Position numbers and translations under genes: made by a program. Under the pieces are notes generated by a model that made no database searches, was not told where the DNA came from, and was given only the letters and a program-made list of their open reading frames with translations. From Prochlorococcus sp. AG-402-K14 (GTDB lineage Bacteria > Cyanobacteriota > Cyanobacteriia > PCC-6307 > Cyanobiaceae), in assembly GCA_003216815.1 (NCBI GenBank), contig QCIG01000005.1, positions 22,737 to 86,736 of the forward strand: a stretch of 64,000 nucleotides of DNA. Direction: 5' to 3'. Of the stretch, positions 30,542 through 38,560 are shown one piece after another (position 1 is the first letter of the stretch; each line of letters opens with the position of its first letter).

Positions 30542-30721
30542 TTAATCAGATTCTTCTTCAGATGTTTCATTCATAGGATAAACAAATCCCTGAGCACGGC
30601 CTGTAAGAACTGATTTACCTATAGATAAGGCCTTTTCGGCTGCAATAGCTGCTTTGCCTTTCCAAATTGCATGCCTTTGATTTCTTTTACCTTTAGAGGT
30701 CTTTTTCTTAGGTACAGCCAT
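30542..30721 (-). CDS. rpmF: 50S ribosomal protein L32
   Basis: 59 residues: [20 protein letters not shown] and then [17 protein letters not shown], the standard basic L32 N terminus. The zinc-binding cysteines seen in many bacterial L32 proteins are absent, as is usual in cyanobacteria and plastids. The C terminus is acidic ([10 protein letters not shown]). ATG at 30721, stop at 30542. It is divergent from the FtsH-like gene, with 171 bases between them. Confidence 0.95.
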   Translation of the reverse strand: MAVPKKKTSKGKRNQRHAIWKGKAAIAAEKALSIGKSVLTGRAQGFVYPMNETSEEESD

Positions 30722-30892
30722 TTTTTCTAGACATTTACAATTTTTTTTATTTTATAACGTCATGCTCCAATTAAACAAAACCAATTTTAAAAACTAATTT
30801 CTTGTCTCTTTTTCTTTATATACTCAAGATGGTACATATTTTTACTATAGTTTAAGTGTAAATTCTATTTTATTATTTGAATTAATTATCAA

Positions 30893-32620
30893 ATGAGTAA
30901 AAGTTATAGTCAATTATTAAAGGATATTGAAGGCGGTGAAATTATTTCTATTCTTCTAATACCAAAAAGAAGAGAGGTTGTTGTTGAATTTAATAATGGA
31001 GAGAAAAAGATTATTCCAATATTTTATAATGATCAAAAAATCCTTAGGCTGTCTGAAGAATATAATGTACCTCTTAATGTTAGAGATCATAGTGCTGAAC
31101 AGCGTTTAGCTAATGTCATCACAGGGCTAGGACTATCTTTAATATTTATTTTATCGCTTTCATTTTTAATCAGACGATCAACAAAGTTATTAAATAATAT
31201 GCAGAGTTTTTCTCGTCGGTCTTCAGAGGTTAATCCAGACGATATTAGTAAAATTACATTCGACGACGTTGCTGGCCTTAATGCAGAATCGGATGAATTG
31301 AGAGAAATTGTTACTTTTTTAAAGAGCCCTCAAGTTCTGATTGATCTTGGTGCCAATGCTCCAAAAGGTGTTTTGTTAGTTGGTCCCCCCGGTACAGGTA
31401 AGACATTATTAGCTCGTGCAATTGCAGGAGAAGCAAATGTTCCTTTCTTTTCTATTTCTGCATCAGAATTTGTTGAAATGTTTGTAGGTGTTGGTGCTAG
31501 TCGAGTTAGAGATTTATTTAAAAGTGCAAAGTCAAAATCACCATGCATTGTCTTTATTGATGAAATTGACTCTATTGGTCGTCAAAGAGGAGCTGGGATA
31601 GGAGGTGGTAATGATGAAAGAGAACAAACATTAAATCAACTCCTAACAGAAATGGATGGATTTACTGTTAATAGTGGTGTAATTGTTATTGCAGCGACAA
31701 ACAGACCTGATGTACTGGATAAAGCTCTAACAAGACCAGGAAGATTTGATCGTCGTATTGATATTTCATTACCGGATAGAAATGCAAGATACAAAATATT
31801 ATCAGTTCATGCAAGAACCAAACCTCTCTCAGATTCGGTAACTCTTATGGAGTGGGCTAGCAAAACACCAGGTTTTTCTGGAGCTGATTTGCAGAACCTA
31901 CTTAATGAAGCAGCAATCTATGCAGCAAGAAATGATCAATCGAAAATAACTAACCAGGAAATAGATAAGGCTCTTGAGAAAGCACGCTTTGGATTACTAT
32001 CTAAGCCACTTACAGATAGTACCAAAAAAAGACAAATTGCTTATCAGATTATTGGAAAAACATTAGTAGCATTATTAATTAATTCACAGGATAAATTAGA
32101 AAAAATATCATTATTCAAGTCTCTTCGAGATATTTCTGGCATGACTTACTTCACACCTGATGAAGAAACAATAGACAGTGGTTTAATTTCCAGAAGCTAT
32201 ATCTATAACAAAATTGTGATTTCACTTGGAGCTAGAGCAGCAGAATCAATTGTATTTGGAGCTAACGAGGTAACTCAAGGTTCACAAAAAGATCTTGAAG
32301 ATGTGTATTTTTGGGCTAATCAAATGGTTACTAAATTTGGTTTCTCTGAACTTGGACCAATTGCATTTCAATCTGATAGTGATTCTATTTTTCTTGGAAG
32401 GGATTTTATGAAAAGAAGAAAAGAATATTCCCAAAGTACAAGTAAGGAAATTGATAAACAAATAATTTTAATTGTTAATAAAGGTATAAATCATGCAATA
32501 AAACTACTCTCGGATAAAGTTGAACTTATGGATACACTTGTTGATGAGTTAATGGAAAAAGAAACACTTGATTCAGAATATATTACAAATAAACTTGGCT
32601 CTTACCTCTCATTGAATTAA
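30893..32620 (+). CDS. FtsH-like AAA protein lacking the protease zinc site
   Basis: 575 residues of FtsH type. The AAA motor is intact: pore loop [14 protein letters not shown], Walker A GPPGTGKT (164-171), Walker B FIDEID (221-226), and the second region of homology [21 protein letters not shown]. The zinc motif HExxH, expected after AY at 383-384, reads QIIGK, so His, Glu and His are replaced by Gln385, Ile386 and Lys389. The third ligand position (Asp467) is kept. Only one membrane helix (73-93) is present; the first FtsH helix is missing. A TGA at 30878-30880 closes the frame upstream, so this is not a mis-called start. It should act as an ATP-driven unfoldase or chaperone without proteolysis, perhaps in a complex with active FtsH proteins. 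Confidence 0.93.
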   Translation: MSKSYSQLLKDIEGGEIISILLIPKRREVVVEFNNGEKKIIPIFYNDQKILRLSEEYNVPLNVRDHSAEQRLANVITGLGLSLIFILSLSFLIRRSTKLLNNMQSFSRRSSEVNPDDISKITFDDVAGLNAESDELREIVTFLKSPQVLIDLGANAPKGVLLVGPPGTGKTLLARAIAGEANVPFFSISASEFVEMFVGVGASRVRDLFKSAKSKSPCIVFIDEIDSIGRQRGAGIGGGNDEREQTLNQLLTEMDGFTVNSGVIVIAATNRPDVLDKALTRPGRFDRRIDISLPDRNARYKILSVHARTKPLSDSVTLMEWASKTPGFSGADLQNLLNEAAIYAARNDQSKITNQEIDKALEKARFGLLSKPLTDSTKKRQIAYQIIGKTLVALLINSQDKLEKISLFKSLRDISGMTYFTPDEETIDSGLISRSYIYNKIVISLGARAAESIVFGANEVTQGSQKDLEDVYFWANQMVTKFGFSELGPIAFQSDSDSIFLGRDFMKRRKEYSQSTSKEIDKQIILIVNKGINHAIKLLSDKVELMDTLVDELMEKETLDSEYITNKLGSYLSLN

Positions 32621-32639
32621 TAGTTTTTTGTTTATTACT

Positions 32640-33236
32640 TCATAATGCTGAGAAATATTCTTTGCTACCTTTAGGGTCTTCCTTCATGGTTTTATCACCA
32701 GGTGTCCAGCCAGCGGGACATACTTCATCTGGATGTGATTCTACGTATTGATATGCTTGCAAAATCCTTAGCGTTTCATCAATATTTCTTCCTACAGGGG
32801 CTTTGTTTATTGTTGAATGCATAATTACACCTTTAGGGTTAATTATAAATAAACCCCTGTCGGCTTCTCCATCCTCATTTAGAACATTATAAGATTGGCA
32901 AATTTCACGCTTAAGATCAGATACAAGTGGGTAGTTAATATCTCCTATTCCGCCTTCATTTCTAGGTGTTTGTATCCAAGCTAAATGTGTAAATTTGCTA
33001 TCAACTGATACACCTAATACTTCCGTGTTCTTGCTGCTGAAATCACTATATCTATCACTGAAAGCAGTAATTTCAGTTGGGCATACAAAAGTAAAATCTA
33101 ATGGATAGAAAAACAAAACAACGTATTTGCCTCTGTATTTAGATAGAGAGATGTCTTTAAATTCTTGATCAACGACTGCAGTAGCAGAAAAGTCAGGTGC
33201 TTGCATGCCAACCCTTAGGCATTCATTTGTCGTCAT
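32640..33236 (-). CDS. typical 2-Cys peroxiredoxin
   Basis: 198 residues. Peroxidatic Cys52 lies in [14 protein letters not shown], and resolving Cys173 in [14 protein letters not shown]. The GG(I/L)G-type loop reads [15 protein letters not shown], and the YF motif lies at the C terminus (EYFSAL), features associated with overoxidation-sensitive plastid-type enzymes. It reduces H2O2 and alkyl hydroperoxides with thioredoxin as donor, important for a phototroph. The ATG start at 33236 fits the family. The gene is convergent with the FtsH-like gene. Confidence 0.96.
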   Translation of the reverse strand: MTTNECLRVGMQAPDFSATAVVDQEFKDISLSKYRGKYVVLFFYPLDFTFVCPTEITAFSDRYSDFSSKNTEVLGVSVDSKFTHLAWIQTPRNEGGIGDINYPLVSDLKREICQSYNVLNEDGEADRGLFIINPKGVIMHSTINKAPVGRNIDETLRILQAYQYVESHPDEVCPAGWTPGDKTMKEDPKGSKEYFSAL

Positions 33237-33359
33237 GGAAATTGATGCGTATTTTGATTGGTTTAGAGGCTAGAGAACTTCCCCTTTTCCTTTTTATAAT
33301 TTATCATGTAAAGACCTTAGAAACTTTTTCTTTCTACCTAAACGACCATAATTCATAAA

Positions 33360-33773
33360 ATGATTGAACAAATCAGTTGGGATGCAACCCTAGTTAAGAA
33401 ATTTAGTTCTTCAAACCATTATAAGATGTTAAATCAATTGAGAAGCGAAGTTAAAAAGTATCCCTTAACTAGAAAGAAAAATACAATAACAAAACCAATC
33501 AAGGATAATAACATAGGAAGAAAAAATAATCAGGCAACAGCTTTTCCTAAAGAGATTTCTATATCAAGAATAGAAAATACTAATAATGAAAAGACAGGTA
33601 GTAAATCAACTGTAAGTTTTAATAATTCGAAAAATTTCTCTATTTATAATAATATTAATAATGAGAATATAGAGGAACAAAAAGATAATAAATTATTAGA
33701 AGGAGACTGCTCAAACCTAGACGCTAAACCAACTACATTCAAAGAACGACTAACTAAAATAGATATGAATTAA
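33360..33773 (+). CDS. conserved hypothetical, disordered Asn/Lys-rich middle
   Basis: 137 residues with recognisable ends and a variable centre. The N-terminal part SWDATLVKKFSSSNHYKMLN followed by QLRSEVKKYPL, and the C-terminal TTFKERLTKIDMN, resemble proteins I recall from marine Synechococcus and Prochlorococcus. The middle (about 45-120) is Asn/Lys/Ser rich and has no predicted fold. No function is known. It is divergent from the peroxiredoxin gene, and a tRNA gene lies 127 bases downstream on the other strand. Confidence 0.65.
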   Translation: MIEQISWDATLVKKFSSSNHYKMLNQLRSEVKKYPLTRKKNTITKPIKDNNIGRKNNQATAFPKEISISRIENTNNEKTGSKSTVSFNNSKNFSIYNNINNENIEEQKDNKLLEGDCSNLDAKPTTFKERLTKIDMN

Positions 33774-33900
33774 ATCTTATGTTTATAACTATTTTAAAAA
33801 CTCATCCATATAAAATTTTTAAACAATATTAAAGCATAAACATCAAAAATATTAAATTAATATCACATATAATCCTTTTAATAGACCAATAGAAAAGAAA

Positions 33901-33974
33901 TGTCAGTGGAGAGACTTGAACTCTCGACCTCAGCGTTATGAATGCTGTGCTCTAACCAGCTGAGCTACACTGAC
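33901..33974 (-). tRNA. trnM: tRNA with anticodon CAU (probably elongator Met)
   Basis: A complete 74-base cloverleaf on the minus strand. The 7-bp acceptor stem is perfect (GTCAGTG with CACTGAC). The D arm is GCTC/GAGC, the anticodon loop TTCATAA, the T arm GAGAG-TTCAAGT-CTCTC, and the discriminator base A. CCA is not encoded. The anticodon stem CAGCA/CGCTG has an A-C mismatch next to the loop. A CAU anticodon can be elongator Met, initiator Met or lysidine-modified Ile2; the perfect first acceptor pair argues against the initiator. Confidence 0.9.
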
Positions 33975-34459
33975 ACCTGGATACCTATTATTTAAAACAG
34001 ATTAATGCGTTCCATTCACGTATTAGTCAATGAAATGGTCACGTCTAAATCTATTGGGAATAAGGTATTCAACTAATATAATAATTCAGGATGGTCATGT
34101 AAGGGAGAAATCCTTTGATATGAAATTGATGTATGGTTTACGAAGCAAGCCTATTCAATGACCAAGGGGCTTTTATAGCCAAAAACAGAAGAGTAACAGA
34201 TTCTAAAATAGTTCTTCTGAGATTATTCCCACTATTTGAATTTAATTTCCATCATATGTAGAGGAATTACATGTGAAAACAAATTTCGTTACCTTACTAA
34301 AAACACCATTAACTCTTAACTAGGCTTTCCAATTTTGAGCTAAATCATCATGGTATGCGTTATGAACCACCCATGTTAAGCAAAGAGAAAAAAAACATTA
34401 AATATTTTTAATTCTTTTAATAGCATAGTAAATATTAAAAAGTAATAATTCAAATAAAG
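33975..34459. other. gene-poor stretch beside the tRNA
   Basis: About 485 bases without a well-supported gene. The only frame of note is a 42-codon one at 34133-34261, listed separately. I saw no copy of the tRNA 3' end, no terminator with a U tract and no long repeat. Confidence 0.6.
34133..34261 (+). CDS. possible 42-residue protein
   Basis: An ATG-initiated frame giving MVYEASLFNDQGAFIAKNRR and then VTDSKIVLLRLFPLFEFNFHHM. The first half looks protein-like, the second is hydrophobic. There is no clear ribosome binding site and I do not recognise the sequence, so this may be chance. Confidence 0.22.
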   Translation: MVYEASLFNDQGAFIAKNRRVTDSKIVLLRLFPLFEFNFHHM

Positions 34460-34630
34460 ATGAGTGGAGACTATTTGCAGGCATACCAATCATGTCTTAC
34501 AGATTCAGAAAAAATAAAATCAACCAAAATTTCTAAGGTTTCATATCTATTAAAATTGAATGCTCAGCGAAATTCAATATCTGATTTAGACAAAAAACAT
34601 AAGGCCTGGGCAAAAAAGGAATTCATATAA
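34460..34630 (+). CDS. small hypothetical protein, 56 residues
   Basis: Starts MSGDYLQAYQSCLTDSEKIK, continues with a basic helix (VSYLLKLNAQRNSISDLDKK) and ends HKAWAKKEFI. The composition is that of a folded or helical protein, not of random AT-rich DNA, and the N terminus resembles short proteins I recall from picocyanobacteria. No domain, signal peptide or membrane segment is visible. It stands alone in a gene-poor region. Confidence 0.55.
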   Translation: MSGDYLQAYQSCLTDSEKIKSTKISKVSYLLKLNAQRNSISDLDKKHKAWAKKEFI

Positions 34631-35457
34631 ATACAAATGCTCTAGATAACCTAAATAACATTAAAAATATTTCGTCATTAGTATATTTAACATCAAGCTA
34701 TTCAGAAAAAAATTCTAATTAACTATTAATGTTGCCATTATTATAAGATATTGCTATTAATATAAATGAGGGTGATCGGAACATATTGAAGCTTCCCCAA
34801 CAGCAAGCTTCGTCATCCTCAACAATTTAGTTTTTTTTTTCAATCTACTCAATTACTCTTAATACATTTTATCTGTTCTGAACATCTTTATTTAAAAGTA
34901 GTTATCATCATGATGATTATTTATCTTTATAAATCAAAATTAATAAAATATTTAAATCTTCTGATACTAAACTTTTTCTTTGATTTTATATCAAATCACC
35001 TACAGGATTGTTCCAACCAGGCATTGATTGTTATAGATTATCTAGATTAGCCCATTGATTAAATATATCGTCACACGTATCTATTATTGATATTTCAAAT
35101 AATAAGAATTCAAACTTAGATTTTGCAAAGATCCAGTATATTTCTACGTTACTATTAATTAGCTGTACATCTGAATTCTCTTATCAGTAAATATAATCAT
35201 TTCAGTGTTTTAATCCAACCTCTAAAGACAATAGTCTAAACCTTTATGAATTAGCAATACCATTCGCTGTTAATTGAAGCCATTCAGATAAAATAAGATT
35301 GTTGTTTGTAATAAAAAATTATTTGAGATAATCAAGAGTGTATTTATAAAAAATATTATTTATTTTTTCAAGAAATTTTTATATGTCAAGACTTTTATGC
35401 AAAAGGGGTTTATTGAAAGATATAGAGATTTGACTAGAAAAATAAGCTATTGTCAGG
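34631..35457. other. 827-base gene-free stretch with RNA-like structure
   Basis: No reading frame here looks like a gene on either strand. The stretch holds a two-part hairpin followed by a run of T (34768-34840, listed separately), a 14-base perfect palindrome at 34904-34917, and otherwise AT-rich sequence. Confidence 0.65.
34768..34840 (+). ncRNA. candidate structured RNA
   Basis: A basal stem pairs 34768-34776 with 34812-34820 (9 pairs, two of them G-U). An apical stem pairs 34788-34794 (GAAGCTT) with 34805-34811 (AAGCTTC), closed by a 10-base loop CCCCAACAGC. An 11-base one-sided bulge (34777-34787) separates them. Ten T residues follow at 34831-34840. The T run is ten bases from the stem, so this is not a textbook terminator. 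It could be the 3' part of a small RNA. I do not match it to Yfr1 or Yfr2-type RNAs. Confidence 0.4.
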
Positions 35458-35598
35458 TTAGGTTTCATCGTCATCATTACCTAACCTTATTTCAACTCCA
35501 ACAAAAGTTGCAAATAAAACGATAAATAAACCAATTATTGTTTTCCATACGCCAATATGACCTACTGGCTCCGGTGATGGGATGAAATCTGGAATCAT
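35458..35598 (-). CDS. 46-residue single-pass membrane protein
   Basis: MIPDFIPSPEPVGHIGVWKT leads into a hydrophobic helix (about 20-36, IIGLFIVLFATFVGVEI) and an acidic tail GNDDDET. The size and layout recall small photosystem or cytochrome subunits, but I cannot match it to any named one. It follows the 68-residue gene upstream on the same strand by 15 bases, suggesting a two-gene transcript. ATG at 35598, TAA at 35458. Confidence 0.62.
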   Translation of the reverse strand: MIPDFIPSPEPVGHIGVWKTIIGLFIVLFATFVGVEIRLGNDDDET

Positions 35599-35613
35599 TT
35601 GCTAATAATACAT

Positions 35614-35820
35614 CTATTTTTCGTCTTCCCAGTCTTCTTCTGCTTTATTTAGTATATCTTCGACAGTATTGTCAAAAGTTTCAGCTACAGATCTAAGCAT
35701 TTTTGAAATAGTTTCATCTGGACATGCAAGATCATTTTGGATACTTTCAGCACAATCTTTTATTTCCTCCCATGCATCAACCAGGACTTGAGAATCTACA
35801 GGTTTCCATTCTTCTGACAT
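35614..35820 (-). CDS. small acidic hypothetical protein
   Basis: 68 residues from the preferred ATG at 35820, which has a strong AAGGAG ribosome binding site seven bases upstream. An in-frame upstream start (35859) would add 13 residues but lacks that support. The sequence begins MSEEWKPVDSQVLVDAWEEI and is helical and acidic throughout (CPDETISKMLRSVAETFDNT, ending EEDWEDEK). Two cysteines are present. Function unknown. It is the first gene of a probable pair with 35458-35598. Confidence 0.7.
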   Translation of the reverse strand: MSEEWKPVDSQVLVDAWEEIKDCAESIQNDLACPDETISKMLRSVAETFDNTVEDILNKAEEDWEDEK

Positions 35821-35901
35821 AGATAAACTCCTTGTTAGAAATAGGTTATGGAATATCAAGTGAAATAGCAGATATTAGCTTTTTTCTTATATAACACTGT
35901 C

Positions 35902-36039
35902 ATGGTTTCTTCATTTAATAGAAAGCTGTTAACAAAAATGCTAATTAAAAAAAAAGAAAACTCATTTGATGAAAATCAAGAGTTTCAAGCAAAAGCCAAG
36001 CTTCCCTTTATAAGAGCGAGCAGCTACAAAAGGTCGTAA
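35902..36039 (+). CDS. possible 45-residue basic protein
   Basis: MVSSFNRKLLTKMLIKKKEN, then SFDENQEFQAKAKLPFIRAS and SYKRS. It is basic, with no recognisable domain and no clear ribosome binding site. It may be real, as such short basic proteins are common in picocyanobacteria, but the evidence is only an open frame of reasonable composition. Confidence 0.28.
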   Translation: MVSSFNRKLLTKMLIKKKENSFDENQEFQAKAKLPFIRASSYKRS

Positions 36040-36202
36040 CCAAAATTTAGGCATCCCTATCGAGAGAAGATAGTCGCAAGGTGAAACAGCTTTCAGAAAT
36101 TGAAAAATCATTTATTTGTGTATCAAGAAGTTTCAAACCTTGAATTTTTATTTACGTCTGTTGAAAAACACCTATAAATAAAAAAAGAGACTAGTTTTTA
36201 TC

Positions 36203-36262
36203 ATGCTTTTACCAAAGCCAGTACGGCCAGTAGATTCTGAAAAAAAAGGTAAAGATGATTAA
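36203..36262 (+). CDS. possible 19-residue peptide gene
   Basis: The frame gives MLLPKPVRPVDSEKKGKDD. It would be trivial but for its setting: a strong hairpin terminator begins 54 bases downstream and no other gene on this strand could use it. An A-rich GAGA sequence lies ~14 bases upstream; there is no classical Shine-Dalgarno site. It could equally be part of a non-coding transcript. Confidence 0.25.
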   Translation: MLLPKPVRPVDSEKKGKDD

Positions 36263-36316
36263 TTTTTATTTTTTACAATTTAATTAATTTTAAATTATAA
36301 ATTCATTTATAACCAT

Positions 36317-36351
36317 AAAAATATAGATCAGATCCTGATCTATATTTTTTT
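36317..36351. terminator. strong hairpin terminator, bidirectional in form
   Basis: Fifteen bases (36317-36331) pair perfectly with 36335-36349 around a 3-base loop (ATC). The core of the left arm is TATAGATCAG. The stem has A residues on the left and ends in seven T on the right, so it can terminate transcripts from either direction. It most plausibly ends a short plus-strand transcript covering 36203-36262. Confidence 0.75.
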
Positions 36352-36555
36352 AATGCTTAAATCAAATATATATATCATCTAAGTATAAAGGAATTATCTA
36401 GAATATTATTTAAATAAAGAAAGCGATTGTTTAATTAAATTTAATCTATTGACATCCATCAAATCTTTGGCATTTTATCTCTGTTACCTACAAATGAATT
36501 TCAACATTACATGCCTTGCATGTTTCCATTATAAATACAACTTTTTTGATTTTCT

Positions 36556-36714
36556 ATGAAAACCGCATCTAAAGAACTAAAAAAACTTAGATCTATGGCA
36601 GAGAATTCATTAAATAAAACTGCTGAACTACAGCAACTATTAGCCCAAATAGAAGCTACTCTCTCAAGGGCAGAAACCCACAAATTAATTCAAAAAACAA
36701 AAAGTAATTCATAA
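36556..36714 (+). CDS. small coiled-coil-like protein, 52 residues
   Basis: MKTASKELKKLRSMAENSLN followed by KTAELQQLLAQIEATLSRAE and a basic Lys-rich tail. Leucines recur with heptad-like spacing, so a single long helix or coiled coil is expected. I do not recognise a named family. It resembles in style the 59-residue protein at 49549-49728. A single isolated gene with AT-rich flanks. Confidence 0.5.
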   Translation: MKTASKELKKLRSMAENSLNKTAELQQLLAQIEATLSRAETHKLIQKTKSNS

Positions 36715-37213
36715 TTATTTTATCTTATTTCATACGTGTATTTAATAATAAATCATTAGAATTTATTATTTATCATATAAATATAAACAGACAGTAATTA
36801 TAATTATTTATTTTATTCTATGCTACTGATAAACTTATTTTAACGTGAATTTATAAATATTAGCGATAATTTTGCGTGAATAAATTGACTATTTAGTACA
36901 ACATGCGATAACTTTACTAATAGTATATAATTAAACAAATAAATAACACAATTTAAAAAAAAACTAAAGTAATTTATAATAAATATATTCAATACTATGA
37001 ATATTATTTTATAATATGATAACTTTTAATTTATTATTAAACTTTAAACACTAGTACAAATTATTTTGCCGGAATGAAATTACAGAAAATAATGTCTAAA
37101 TTGTTAATTATGATATATTGGAAAATTATGAATAATTAATATATCAATTAATACTATATGAGTGAAATTATACATTTAAATTTTTTTGTATAATAGATTA
37201 AGTAAATATATTG
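36715..37213. other. extremely AT-rich stretch without genes
   Basis: About 500 bases made almost wholly of A and T runs. I see no coding frame of useful length on either strand, no strong hairpin with a U tract, and no tandem repeat. Confidence 0.65.
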
Positions 37214-37405
37214 TCAATGTTTAATAATATAGTGAATAACAAGAGAAAGTAATATCCCTGTCCATAGTCCTTTTAGCCATGACAGAATAAGCATTTGATA
37301 GTTGCTCAGGCGGAAGTGGTTTTGAATCGCTATAGCGGCTCGTTTATCCAGACCAACTAATGAAAAACTATTTTTTGTCTGAACCTGAAATAACTTTCTT
37401 TGCAT
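37214..37405 (-). CDS. small hypothetical protein with C-terminal membrane helix
   Basis: 63 residues: a polar N terminus MQRKLFQVQTKNSFSLVGLD with KRAAIAIQNHFRLSNYQ, then one hydrophobic segment (about 38-60, MLILSWLKGLWTGILLSLVI) ending HYIIKH. The base composition is less AT-rich than the flanks, which supports coding. I do not know the family. Confidence 0.5.
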   Translation of the reverse strand: MQRKLFQVQTKNSFSLVGLDKRAAIAIQNHFRLSNYQMLILSWLKGLWTGILLSLVIHYIIKH

Positions 37406-37689
37406 AGATATGATAGAAAAAACATAAGTAGATCTTATCTAAAAATTCAAAATTTTAAGATTAGATAATTAATAATACTATAGACGAATAAAAAAATATT
37501 TTATTAACATACAAAATTAAATTTATTTATATCTATAAGTACAATATTGACATTGCCACTTGTATTTTTTGAAAATAATGCTAATTTTTGTGTGTTGTTT
37601 TTATTTTAATAAAAATGCTACCTAAAATTCTCTAAACCTAAATTGAATTTAGATCAAAATCATAGCATTTAATAAATCAAAACATAAAA

Positions 37690-37812
37690 ATGAATTGTAA
37701 TTGCCCACATTGCGTAGAAATCATGAAGCAGCTTGATAGAGCAGAAAGACTGCAAGCCGAATTATTTAAGGAAAAGACATCAAAATTACTTACTAAGCAT
37801 TTATATTATTGA
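37690..37812 (+). CDS. 40-residue protein with CxCxxxC cysteine cluster
   Basis: MNCNCPHCVEIMKQLDRAER then LQAELFKEKTSKLLTKHLYY. Three cysteines sit at positions 3, 5 and 8, followed by a histidine-containing, strongly helical Lys/Glu-rich segment. The CxCPHC pattern could bind a metal, possibly as a dimer, or be redox active. I do not recognise a family. The last 7 bases overlap the end of the convergent 37806-38021 gene. Confidence 0.5.
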   Translation: MNCNCPHCVEIMKQLDRAERLQAELFKEKTSKLLTKHLYY

Positions 37813-38021
37813 TTGTATGGAATAACAGGTATCGAAATTATTCGGTTTTTTTCTTCAATATCAGATTTAGATTGATTAGTCTGTTCTAGATATATATTTA
37901 GAGTTTTAGTTTGATTTTTCTTTGCTTCAATATTGACAAAAAAGAAGTATATTGCAATTAGAATTAGATAAGGGATTAAATTTTTTATATTGATTAATAA
38001 TGATTTCATATTTTTGATCAC
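37806..38021 (-). CDS. small single-pass membrane protein
   Basis: 71 residues. A basic N terminus (MIKNMKSLLINIKN) leads into a hydrophobic helix (about 15-32, LIPYLILIAIYFFFVNI) and then a polar tail with EQTNQSKSDIEEKNRIISIP. An internal Met at residue 5 is an alternative start. Composition is plausible; the function is unknown. It converges with the cysteine-cluster gene, overlapping it by 7 bases. Confidence 0.5.
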   Translation of the reverse strand: MIKNMKSLLINIKNLIPYLILIAIYFFFVNIEAKKNQTKTLNIYLEQTNQSKSDIEEKNRIISIPVIPYNQ

Positions 38022-38341
38022 ACTTTATGGAGTTATATATTACCAATTATAGTTGGTAAAAAAAAGACAAGCAAATATTTTAATTCTTTTTTATTTATTG
38101 AATGATATGTATAACCGTTTCTTGATATTATATATTATTAGAAGAAAAAACATATTAATAATGAGCAATTAAGCTAATATAGAATCAAAATTCTAGATAT
38201 TAACAAATAAATTATAATAGGAAATGTGTTATCGGCGAATAAATTCATCTTTAATCTGTTAGGACAGTTTATATTTCACATGATAAAAAACCACGTTTTA
38301 CATTAAATATAGTTAGGTTTAATCTTCAGATTTATTTAAAT
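38022..38341. other. 320-base AT-rich gap
   Basis: No gene is evident. A 5-bp inverted repeat (ACCAA/TTGGT, 38042-38057) lies near the left end. The stretch probably carries promoters for the divergent small genes on either side. Confidence 0.55.
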
Positions 38342-38548
38342 GTGTCAATCTTAGCAACGGCTTTATTTTTTCCTGATTACGGAAGTTCTGGAGTTCCATG
38401 GGATTTATACTTACTACACTTTTATTTTTTTGTCGTCTTTATACCATTTATTATTATTTTTAATGCGGCAAGGAACTCTGAAAAAGAAAACCCTAATAGA
38501 ACTAAGGACATAAAAACACGCTTTCCAGATCTACATCCACGTGCCTAA
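38342..38548 (+). CDS. small membrane protein, GTG start
   Basis: 68 residues from a GTG at 38342. The N-terminal part (MSILATALFFPDYGSSGVPW) is followed by a strongly hydrophobic aromatic-rich helix (about 22-43, LYLLHFYFFVVFIPFIII), then a polar C terminus NAARNSEKENPNRTKDIKTR ending FPDLHPRA. The ATG two bases earlier is in another frame and stops at once. The start is uncertain and I do not recognise the family, but the polar tail looks coding. Confidence 0.5.
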   Translation: MSILATALFFPDYGSSGVPWDLYLLHFYFFVVFIPFIIIFNAARNSEKENPNRTKDIKTRFPDLHPRA

Positions 38549-38560
38549 TGAGCTGTATAA

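Larger units (their letters stand above)
35821..36555. other. gene-poor stretch with tiny frames and one strong terminator
   Basis: About 735 bases. They contain a possible 45-codon frame (35902-36039), a 19-codon frame (36203-36262), and a strong hairpin terminator (36317-36351), each listed separately. A small inverted repeat CTATC/GATAG lies near 36058-36074. Nothing else is seen. Confidence 0.6.

Noticed and set aside
33780..33900. Possible attachment site beside the tRNA 3' end
   Set aside because: I searched by eye for a second copy of the tRNA 3' sequence (GTCTCTCCACTGACA and its complement) and found none in the window; no integrase gene is present.
36058..36074. Small hairpin CTATC/GATAG as an RNA gene
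   Set aside because: A 5-bp stem is expected by chance at this base composition and nothing around it supports a transcript.
38042..38065. Inverted repeat ACCAA/TTGGT followed by a run of A, looking like a terminator
   Set aside because: Only 5 bp, and the homopolymer is A after the stem on the plus strand; on the minus strand the T run precedes the stem, so neither strand has a stem followed by U.
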